A DNA stretch of 64,000 nt from Oscheius onirici (Eukaryota; Nematoda; Chromadorea; Rhabditida; Rhabditidae): contig OW051471.1 in NCBI GenBank assembly GCA_932521025.1, forward strand, positions 2,852,001 to 2,916,000, in the 5' to 3' direction. How positions within the stretch are numbered: the first letter of the stretch is position 1; every line of letters begins with the position of its first letter. Made by a program: the position numbers and the translations under genes. The notes under the pieces were generated by a model. That model did no database searches, was not told the origin of the DNA, and saw only the letters and a program-made list of their open reading frames with translations. This document shows, one piece after another, positions 55,797 to 64,000 of this stretch.

Positions 55797-56641
55797 CTAC
55801 GTTTTGACCAGAGAAGACAGCCCGCTTTGAATGAGCCTCGAGGCTCGAAGCTTTAGAGCTGCTGCTGGAGACGAGGCGACCGCTTCGGACATCTGGAAAT
55901 TGTGATTCTTTACGGGAAAACCGGCTTTTAATTAAAAAAAAAGAAACGCTTAAATTTACCATATCTGGAGATTTATTCGTCAGAATCTTGATTCTTCGCT
56001 GCCAAACGGCCACTTTGTTGATGACGTTGAGAAGAGGACAGAACCATCGATGGGAGCGGACGGCATCGAACTTCTTGTCCTCCCTAAGAGTTATTTAAGA
56101 ATTTTATGCTAAAAAAGCTTACAGAACGAGACATTCTCTATTACACAGTCCACAGTACATGTTGACGCTTCCCCAAGGCGTTACGGTCATTTCCCAGTAG
56201 AGACAGGCCAATATCAGATGGTCCCTGTGTCCCGGGTGCTCCAGATGACCCAATTTGTCGAATTCGTCGTTCTAAATGTGTTTTTTTTTCGGGTAAAAGT
56301 AGGTAAAGTTACATGTTCCAGAAGAAGAGGAGTGCTGTAGCTAGTGGAGAGGTCCGTCAGATCTTGTTCGACGTGATGGTAATTCCAGTAGAGCTCGTGA
56401 AAGTCGACTTTTATAGAGCGGAAGACGCAGGTCAGATTGTGGGCGTCGATTATTTCTTTGCGGATCGCTCTGGAAGATGTTTTTGCTGTAAAAAGGTTGA
56501 TTTTTTTTATGGACAGCAAAAAAAATGATAATGACCGTACTTAGCAGATTTGATCCTCAGCAAGGCGTCGTCTTGTGAAACAGCCACCTCCGGCGACATC
56601 TTCTTCTCGCAAATACTGCACTCGACACACGATTGTCGCAT
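55797..56641 (-). CDS. C3HC (NIPA/Rsm1-like) zinc-finger protein, copy 1
   Basis: Five exons (56541-56641, 56313-56469, 56123-56271, 55960-56083, 55797-55892) join in phase to 208 residues. The first finger part reads CVECSICEKKM, then DAHNLTCVFRS. The second has MYCGLCNRECLVL and the hallmark KKFDAVRSHRWFCPLLN (C-x2-C ... H-x3-C). This is the ZC3HC1/NIPA/Rsm1 arrangement, whose members act at nuclear pores and in mRNA export or ubiquitin-linked control. Family proteins are normally longer, and the Trp-containing stretch before the first CxxC is missing. The true start may lie in an unrecognised upstream exon, or the copy may be truncated. Nup54 lies divergently about 700 bp away. Confidence 0.7.
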
Positions 56642-57337
56642 ATCGGAGTCGCGAAATAGTTCTCAGCAACCAGACTGTGTTTTTTATCGTGTTCGATCTC
56701 ATTTTGACGGCCGCATTATAAGATATCCTTGGCGTATTCACCTCTGACTTTGTTTTATGAATGATAAAATAGCTCTGTTTGTTTTTGGAATCACGTTATT
56801 GGACCTCGTTAGTACCACTCTGTGTGCAAAAAACTGGCGCCGAAGATTAGTTTTTCTATTTTCTTCTGCATTATCCTCTCTTATTATTAAAACTCTAAGG
56901 TCGCCCAAAGTGTATTTCGAACTTTTCAACCCCTCTTCACTGTTACAATTCGAATCTGAGGGCAATTGTTTTATCGAAATTTTGTGAGGAATCCGGCTAC
57001 CACGTCCGTTTTTCGTAATAATTCCTTTTTCACAGTTTTCAAGTCCCTCTATGGTTTGGCACTCTGAAACCGCAGGTAACAAGTTATGTCCTATCAAGAA
57101 TTTAGGGAACAATTAAGTTTTGAACTTGAAAACTTCTGAAAAAAAACGGAAAAAAAAGTTCTATTACTGTTGTAGAGGTACGAAATGGGGTACGACGTCG
57201 TCAGACGACGAAGTCAGCTGGTTTCTTCTATTTTCGTCAATTTATTCTTCAAAAATATTCAACACATTACCCGTTACATTTTCATCCCTTCATTCTTTAT
57301 CTATCTTTCCGCCCAACCTAATCTTGTTTTAGAGAGC
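56642..57337. other. Divergent intergenic region between C3HC gene and Nup54
   Basis: Contains the segment 56879-57226 that is also found, split, at 1179-2190. A minus-strand ORF of 124 codons (57112 to 56738) may be a fossil exon. A CTTGTTTTAG acceptor 6 bp before the Nup54 ATG is a likely trans-splice site. Confidence 0.5.
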
Positions 57338-58578
57338 ATGAGCTTATTCGGGGCGAAGCCGGCCGGTGGAGGACTTTTCGGATCTGCAGCAGCTTCTGCG
57401 CAGCAGCCAACAACTCGACAAAGAGAGACTTTAAACACAATCTTATTGGTAAGACTTTGTAATTAATTCCAAAGACCAGTTTCTCTCAGGAGGGACACAC
57501 GCTCGTTCGCTCCCTGACCTGCCCGGAACTGTATGGAGACGACCGCGATCAGATTCTTGCTAAGCTGAACCAGATTGCCGCAGCTCTTGGAGTAGGATAT
57601 TGGTTCTTTAAGGATGGCCAGTCTGTCATTTACACAATCGAAGGTCCTTTTCATCGATTCAAGGTTCCTATTTCTTTTCTATTTACTTATTCGATCATAT
57701 TTGCAGTCGATCAGTTATAATATGATCTCCGAGTTCACCGAAGCCCGATTCGTCATGGACAAGTATCTGAAAGAGCGCTACATCAAAGATCCTCCTGCTG
57801 GTGATACTTGTACACTATCTTTTATTAGTTGTTTAGGCTTCGATGACGGTTTATGGTATCAGGCGTGCCGTGAGAACCCTGATCCTGATCATTTGCTCCC
57901 TTTTCCGATTCGAGGATTCGAGCAGTTGCTTTCACGACAGAAAACCCAGAATAAAGAGGTTTTGTGTTAGTAAACTATTAACTCTAGCTTTATAGACGGA
58001 CATTGCGAACAAGGTAGTTGATAATTTGATTGTTCGGCTGAGGACTTTGGAATCTCAAGGAGAACTCACATCTGTAAAAGTCTCCCAGCAGAAAGTGGTC
58101 CAGAAACAACTCGCACACAGACTTCTCAGGTAAAGGTTTTATTAGACCCACCTGTGTATTTCCAGAATCCTGAGCATGCAGCTGATTCAACAGCGCATCA
58201 GCCATCCCATTGAGTCCACAGAAGAAAACATCCAGGCAGCTTTGGAGATTCTAAGTGTACGTCTAAATGGGCCTCTTCAAATCAAAGTTTCTGTTCATCT
58301 GTTCGATTTCGCAACCTACTTTTAGGAGAGACTCGTTGAATTGACTGCGGCTGTTCAAGATGAAACAAGCGAACTCAGAACCAAGATTGAATCCTCAAGA
58401 CAAATTAGTCTTCCCGAATCGGATGTTCAACAACTGCAAAAGTATTCCTTCTTAAAACGTGTTAAATTCGATTCTTTTCAGGTATCTTACAAGCTGCCAA
58501 GATGGTCTTGAAAGTCTTTCTAATATTGTGCGCGACAATATTTCTCAATTGAATCGAATTTCTTCATCTATGGAATAA
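57338..58578 (+). CDS. NUP54: Nucleoporin Nup54, copy 1
   Basis: Eight exons (57338-57448, 57490-57663, 57707-57800, 57837-57958, 57996-58129, 58166-58256, 58326-58441, 58482-58578) join in phase to 312 residues. After a very short Gly/Ala N terminus with only LFG and LFGS words comes the conserved alpha/beta and coiled-coil part: EGHTLVRSLTCPELYGDDRDQ and NQIAAALGVGYWFFKDGQ, NPDPDHLLPFPIRGFEQL, and the helical NKVVDNLIVRLRTLESQGEL and QLAHRLLRILSMQLIQQR. Nup54 forms the Nup62-Nup58-Nup54 channel complex of the nuclear pore. Vertebrate Nup54 is about 507 residues with a long FG region, which is almost entirely missing here. Confidence 0.9.
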
Positions 58579-58711
58579 TTTTACATTACGAGTTGTTGAT
58601 CTTCCTGCTTTCCCACATTTGAGCAAAGCATTCCATCGATAATTGTTGTGCAGTAATCGTAGCTCCAAGATTTGTGTTGATTTCGAACAGTATGAAATTG
58701 ATCGATCAGCC

Positions 58712-59109
58712 TTAGACATGTGCGCTTGGACCGGCTGGGAAAAAAATTGCCTGCAGTGTGGCGGGCAAAAGAAATTCCGCACGCTTTTTTTCTGGGGTTT
58801 TTGTGTTTCCCCAGTCATTGTGAACAAAGACCAGCTAGTATAGAAAAAAGTTAGGCACAAAAAGATGAATCCGCAAAGAAAATGGAAGTTTCGTACGAAA
58901 AACACGAATTTTGTCGATTTTTTTCGCGAATTTCGTCTTATTTTTCGTTTTTCTTTGCGGATTTGTATTTTTTTGCTTAACTTTTTCTGTGCTAGTCGGT
59001 ATTTGTTCACAATGACTGGGGAAACACAAAAAACTCAGAAAATAAGCGTGCTGAATTTCTTTTGCCCGCCGCACTGAAGGCGTTTTTTTTTCCAAGCGCA
59101 CATGTCTAA
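58712..59109. mobile_element. Fold-back element with 6-bp direct repeats, copy 1
   Basis: The ends TTAGACATGTGCGCTTGGA and TCCAAGCGCACATGTCTAA are flanked by TCAGCC on both sides (58706-58711, 59110-59115). Subterminal GTGTGGCGGGCAAAAGAAATT is matched by AATTTCTTTTGCCCGCCGCAC. The GGCGGGC box also occurs in the 10.9-kb MITE, so the two may be related. The ATG of the NOL8-like ORF lies in the right terminus. Confidence 0.82.
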
Positions 59110-59371
59110 TCAGCCTACAAAGAACAAGATTGTTTTCGAGGATTCAGATAGTTCCAAAGGTTTCTTTTCAAAAAATGCTATATTGCGGTTCTCTTACAGG
59201 CGTCTGATAAATCCTCAATTATTTGACGATGAAGACGAAATTGAGTTTGAACTCCCATGTCGATTGGATAGTCGAAAAGGGGCAAAGTTGATGAAGATGG
59301 AGACACAGTTCGGGGATTCTCGCTTCAAAATGGATAACAAATTCATTTCGAGTGATAGCGAAGAACGATGA
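59102..59371 (+). pseudogene. NOL8-like fragment, copy 1
   Basis: An 89-codon ORF: NQPTKNKIVFEDSDSSKG, an acidic LFDDEDEIEFEL, then the conserved-looking KGAKLMKMETQFGDSRFKMD and NKFISSDSEE. The last part resembles the C-terminal motif of the nucleolar protein NOL8 (FG-x-DxRFxMDxRF-x-DSEEE). The frame ends 40 bp before the repeat junction, so the rest of the gene is missing in this copy. The apparent ATG comes from the transposon end. Probably a truncated gene piece. Confidence 0.55.
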
Positions 59372-60124
59372 TTGTCGAGTGTACAGTTACATAGAGACGT
59401 TGAAAAGGAGACCTCGTCGTTTTGACAGAAAACGGCTAAAATGGGATATTTATAGAAAAGGGAGTCAAGAGACCTCCGATGATGGCGAAGAAGAGAGACA
59501 GTTTCATGGCTTGAAGTATTATAGAATGAAAGAGAATCAGATGTATGTCTGTTTGTAGAAAGACTGAGAAAATCTTACAGACGCATTTTGGCTGGGAGCT
59601 GAGAGTTGTTTTCTGAGCATTGGTACACAGATCGGTGTTTATGAGACATTGTACGTTGCCTCATCTGCCACTGTTTTGTTCGACCTGTATCAAAAAGGCT
59701 AAGTGAACAACGAAGAATCAGCCATTCACACTCGGGTAAAGATTGATTCTGTACTTCTACATAGCTGCTAAAGAGTCTTCCCTGCTTCATGCTACCTGAT
59801 TATTAGTCAAATCACTGCGGTTTTGTGCCAGAAGAGAGCCATCCTTTTATCCCAAATGAGAAGCAAGGACAAGTAACTTTACTGCAGCTCTATAAGATTG
59901 ACGTTAGCTGCAAAATTATCTCTTCTTCTGTTCCTTACGTCTGTCAGAGCCGAGTTATCAAAACAAGAAGATGAAACCTTGACCAAGAAGTTACACAGTA
60001 TTCCCTGAATCTCTCGAGGTTCAAATCGAATCGAACGGAAGACACTCGAAACGAGAAGATGGACAACGAGACCATGAACATGCTGATTGTATGAACCGGC
60101 TTTATTTGCACATGTCTGTATATT

Positions 60125-60969
60125 CTACGTTTTGACCAGAGAAGACAGCCCGCTTTGAATGAGCCTCGAGGCTCGAAGCTTTAGAGCTGCTGCTGGAGAC
60201 GAGGCGACCGCTTCGGACATCTGGAAATTGTGATTCTTTACGGGAAAACCGGCTTTTAATTAAAAAAAAAGAAACGCTTAAATTTACCATATCTGGAGAT
60301 TTATTCGTCAGAATCTTGATTCTTCGCTGCCAAACGGCCACTTTGTTGATGACGTTGAGAAGAGGACAGAACCATCGATGGGAGCGGACGGCATCGAACT
60401 TCTTGTCCTCCCTAAGAGTTATTTAAGAATTTTATGCTAAAAAAGCTTACAGAACGAGACATTCTCTATTACACAGTCCACAGTACATGTTGACGCTTCC
60501 CCAAGGCGTTACGGTCATTTCCCAGTAGAGACAGGCCAATATCAGATGGTCCCTGTGTCCCGGGTGCTCCAGATGACCCAATTTGTCGAATTCGTCGTTC
60601 TAAATGTGTTTTTTTTTCGGGTAAAAGTAGGTAAAGTTACATGTTCCAGAAGAAGAGGAGTGCTGTAGCTAGTGGAGAGGTCCGTCAGATCTTGTTCGAC
60701 GTGATGGTAATTCCAGTAGAGCTCGTGAAAGTCGACTTTTATAGAGCGGAAGACGCAGGTCAGATTGTGGGCGTCGATTATTTCTTTGCGGATCGCTCTG
60801 GAAGATGTTTTTGCTGTAAAAAGGTTGATTTTTTTTATGGACAGCAAAAAAAATGATAATGACCGTACTTAGCAGATTTGATCCTCAGCAAGGCGTCGTC
60901 TTGTGAAACAGCCACCTCCGGCGACATCTTCTTCTCGCAAATACTGCACTCGACACACGATTGTCGCAT
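60125..60969 (-). CDS. C3HC (NIPA/Rsm1-like) zinc-finger protein, copy 2
   Basis: Second copy of the gene at 55797-56641, offset by exactly 4,328 bp, with the same five exons and no difference seen. See copy 1 for motifs and the doubt about its start. Confidence 0.7.
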
Positions 60970-61665
60970 ATCGGAGTCGCGAAATAGTTCTCAGCAACCA
61001 GACTGTGTTTTTTATCGTGTTCGATCTCATTTTGACGGCCGCATTATAAGATATCCTTGGCGTATTCACCTCTGACTTTGTTTTATGAATGATAAAATAG
61101 CTCTGTTTGTTTTTGGAATCACGTTATTGGACCTCGTTAGTACCACTCTGTGTGCAAAAAACTGGCGCCGAAGATTAGTTTTTCTATTTTCTTCTGCATT
61201 ATCCTCTCTTATTATTAAAACTCTAAGGTCGCCCAAAGTGTATTTCGAACTTTTCAACCCCTCTTCACTGTTACAATTCGAATCTGAGGGCAATTGTTTT
61301 ATCGAAATTTTGTGAGGAATCCGGCTACCACGTCCGTTTTTCGTAATAATTCCTTTTTCACAGTTTTCAAGTCCCTCTATGGTTTGGCACTCTGAAACCG
61401 CAGGTAACAAGTTATGTCCTATCAAGAATTTAGGGAACAATTAAGTTTTGAACTTGAAAACTTCTGAAAAAAAACGGAAAAAAAAGTTCTATTACTGTTG
61501 TAGAGGTACGAAATGGGGTACGACGTCGTCAGACGACGAAGTCAGCTGGTTTCTTCTATTTTCGTCAATTTATTCTTCAAAAATATTCAACACATTACCC
61601 GTTACATTTTCATCCCTTCATTCTTTATCTATCTTTCCGCCCAACCTAATCTTGTTTTAGAGAGC

Positions 61666-62906
61666 ATGAGCTTATTCGGGGCGAAGCCGGCCGGTGGAGG
61701 ACTTTTCGGATCTGCAGCAGCTTCTGCGCAGCAGCCAACAACTCGACAAAGAGAGACTTTAAACACAATCTTATTGGTAAGACTTTGTAATTAATTCCAA
61801 AGACCAGTTTCTCTCAGGAGGGACACACGCTCGTTCGCTCCCTGACCTGCCCGGAACTGTATGGAGACGACCGCGATCAGATTCTTGCTAAGCTGAACCA
61901 GATTGCCGCAGCTCTTGGAGTAGGATATTGGTTCTTTAAGGATGGCCAGTCTGTCATTTACACAATCGAAGGTCCTTTTCATCGATTCAAGGTTCCTATT
62001 TCTTTTCTATTTACTTATTCGATCATATTTGCAGTCGATCAGTTATAATATGATCTCCGAGTTCACCGAAGCCCGATTCGTCATGGACAAGTATCTGAAA
62101 GAGCGCTACATCAAAGATCCTCCTGCTGGTGATACTTGTACACTATCTTTTATTAGTTGTTTAGGCTTCGATGACGGTTTATGGTATCAGGCGTGCCGTG
62201 AGAACCCTGATCCTGATCATTTGCTCCCTTTTCCGATTCGAGGATTCGAGCAGTTGCTTTCACGACAGAAAACCCAGAATAAAGAGGTTTTGTGTTAGTA
62301 AACTATTAACTCTAGCTTTATAGACGGACATTGCGAACAAGGTAGTTGATAATTTGATTGTTCGGCTGAGGACTTTGGAATCTCAAGGAGAACTCACATC
62401 TGTAAAAGTCTCCCAGCAGAAAGTGGTCCAGAAACAACTCGCACACAGACTTCTCAGGTAAAGGTTTTATTAGACCCACCTGTGTATTTCCAGAATCCTG
62501 AGCATGCAGCTGATTCAACAGCGCATCAGCCATCCCATTGAGTCCACAGAAGAAAACATCCAGGCAGCTTTGGAGATTCTAAGTGTACGTCTAAATGGGC
62601 CTCTTCAAATCAAAGTTTCTGTTCATCTGTTCGATTTCGCAACCTACTTTTAGGAGAGACTCGTTGAATTGACTGCGGCTGTTCAAGATGAAACAAGCGA
62701 ACTCAGAACCAAGATTGAATCCTCAAGACAAATTAGTCTTCCCGAATCGGATGTTCAACAACTGCAAAAGTATTCCTTCTTAAAACGTGTTAAATTCGAT
62801 TCTTTTCAGGTATCTTACAAGCTGCCAAGATGGTCTTGAAAGTCTTTCTAATATTGTGCGCGACAATATTTCTCAATTGAATCGAATTTCTTCATCTATG
62901 GAATAA
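61666..62906 (+). CDS. NUP54: Nucleoporin Nup54, copy 2
   Basis: Second copy of the gene at 57338-58578, same eight exons shifted by 4,328 bp, with no difference seen. Its own upstream region including the acceptor before the ATG is duplicated too, so it could be expressed. Two intact copies would double the dose of one member of a fixed-ratio pore complex. Confidence 0.88.
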
Positions 62907-63039
62907 TTTTACATTACGAGTTGTTGATCTTCCTGCTTTCCCACATTTGAGCAAAGCATTCCATCGATAATTGTTGTGCAGTAATCGTAGCTCCAAGATT
63001 TGTGTTGATTTCGAACAGTATGAAATTGATCGATCAGCC

Positions 63040-63437
63040 TTAGACATGTGCGCTTGGACCGGCTGGGAAAAAAATTGCCTGCAGTGTGGCGGGCAAAAGA
63101 AATTCCGCACGCTTTTTTTCTGGGGTTTTTGTGTTTCCCCAGTCATTGTGAACAAAGACCAGCTAGTATAGAAAAAAGTTAGGCACAAAAAGATGAATCC
63201 GCAAAGAAAATGGAAGTTTCGTACGAAAAACACGAATTTTGTCGATTTTTTTCGCGAATTTCGTCTTATTTTTCGTTTTTCTTTGCGGATTTGTATTTTT
63301 TTGCTTAACTTTTTCTGTGCTAGTCGGTATTTGTTCACAATGACTGGGGAAACACAAAAAACTCAGAAAATAAGCGTGCTGAATTTCTTTTGCCCGCCGC
63401 ACTGAAGGCGTTTTTTTTTCCAAGCGCACATGTCTAA
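63040..63437. mobile_element. Fold-back element, copy 2
   Basis: Copy of the element at 58712-59109 within repeat unit 2. Confidence 0.82.
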
Positions 63438-63699
63438 TCAGCCTACAAAGAACAAGATTGTTTTCGAGGATTCAGATAGTTCCAAAGGTTTCTTTTCAAA
63501 AAATGCTATATTGCGGTTCTCTTACAGGCGTCTGATAAATCCTCAATTATTTGACGATGAAGACGAAATTGAGTTTGAACTCCCATGTCGATTGGATAGT
63601 CGAAAAGGGGCAAAGTTGATGAAGATGGAGACACAGTTCGGGGATTCTCGCTTCAAAATGGATAACAAATTCATTTCGAGTGATAGCGAAGAACGATGA
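63430..63699 (+). pseudogene. NOL8-like fragment, copy 2
   Basis: Copy of the fragment at 59102-59371 within repeat unit 2. It again ends just before the unit junction. Confidence 0.55.
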
Positions 63700-63739
63700 T
63701 TGTCGAGTGTACAGTTACATAGAGACGTTGAAAAGGAGA

Positions 63740-64000
63740 CCTCGTCGTTTTGACAGAAAACGGCTAAAATGGGATATTTATAGAAAAGGGAGTCAAGAGA
63801 CCTCCGATGATGGCGAAGAAGAGAGACAGTTTCATGGCTTGAAGTATTATAGAATGAAAGAGAATCAGATGTATGTCTGTTTGTAGAAAGACTGAGAAAA
63901 TCTTACAGACGCATTTTGGCTGGGAGCTGAGAGTTGTTTTCTGAGCATTGGTACACAGATCGGTGTTTATGAGACATTGTACGTTGCCTCATCTGCCACT
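63740..64000. repeat. Tandem repeat unit, start of copy 3
   Basis: The first 261 bp of a third unit run to the end of the window, including exon 1 and part of exon 2 of the Cys-peptide gene. The array continues beyond the window. Confidence 0.93.

Larger units (their letters stand above)
55084..59411. repeat. Tandem repeat unit, copy 1 (4,328 bp)
   Basis: The sequence from 55084 to 59411 repeats from 59412 to 63739 and begins a third time at 63740. Every stretch compared by eye was identical, and all ORF positions shift by exactly 4,328. The unit holds the 5' part of the Cys-peptide gene (-), the C3HC zinc-finger gene (-), Nup54 (+), a fold-back element and a NOL8-like fragment (+). The base before the unit differs at 55083 and 59411, marking the junction. 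Confidence 0.95.
59412..63739. repeat. Tandem repeat unit, copy 2
   Basis: Second full copy of the 4,328-bp unit, indistinguishable from copy 1 wherever compared. At its left edge the Cys-peptide exon 2 is fused, in frame on the minus strand, to sequence antisense to the NOL8-like fragment. Confidence 0.95.

Noticed and set aside
56738-57112. Minus-strand 124-codon ORF that loosely recalls a BTB domain (FFAHRVVLTRSN)
   Set aside because: Its counterpart near 1.2 kb is truncated and diverged, no spliced gene can be built around it, and the plus strand also has open frames there.

Overview
The window is animal nuclear DNA, most likely from a nematode. Many introns are 35-60 nt long and end in TTTCAG-type acceptors. 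Several start codons sit a few bases after a free-standing pyrimidine-AG acceptor, as expected for spliced-leader trans-splicing. One pair of same-strand genes has operon-like spacing. No bacterial-style gene organisation is present. The species cannot be named from the sequence.

Layout. 1-2.2 kb: a copy of the sequence found upstream of Nup54 at 57 kb, interrupted by the last two exons of a FAT-type fatty acid desaturase. 2.9-7.5 kb: a secreted chitin-binding, Cys/Gln-rich protein (+). 8.3 kb: tRNA-Asp(GTC). 8.6-9.1 kb: a small secreted Cys protein broken by one in-frame TAG. 10.5-12.9 kb: a Ser/Thr kinase (+), tail to tail with a complete 899-residue tolloid/BMP1 metalloprotease (12.9-18.9 kb, -). 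19.2-20.8 kb: inorganic pyrophosphatase (-), placed like the first gene of an operon with tolloid. 23.4-24.9 kb: a 1.5-kb DNA transposon with an 8-bp target duplication and a spliced ORF. 25.5-27.4 kb: cyclin K (+). 28.4-30.2 kb: a frameshifted F-box gene remnant (-). 30.6-40.6 kb: TTC17 (-), with two His-rich secreted peptide genes on the opposite strand inside its span and three fold-back transposons in one intron. 41.6-42.5 kb: a coiled-coil gene with two compensating frameshifts (-). 43.0-43.4 kb: a third His-rich peptide gene (+). 43.8-50.4 kb: a large acidic protein with a duplicated exon pair (+). 51.0-54.9 kb: an unrecognised protein (+) whose last intron holds a membrane-protein ORF and a deleted LTR retroelement with a Tc1-like insertion. 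54.9-55.2 kb: a small Cys-rich secreted peptide (-). From 55,084 to the end: a 4,328-bp tandem repeat (two full copies and the start of a third) carrying a C3HC zinc-finger gene, Nup54, a fold-back element and a NOL8-like fragment.

The recognisable cellular genes are housekeeping and regulatory: transcriptional cyclin K, nucleoporin, pyrophosphatase, BMP-processing protease and TTC17. Around them is a dense layer of short inverted-repeat transposons, several with exact target duplications, including a family whose arms resemble tRNA-Ser. Exon junctions were checked by reading-frame phase for the kinase, tolloid, pyrophosphatase, cyclin K, chitin-binding, C3HC, Nup54 and small peptide genes. 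TTC17 and the large acidic protein were checked only in part.
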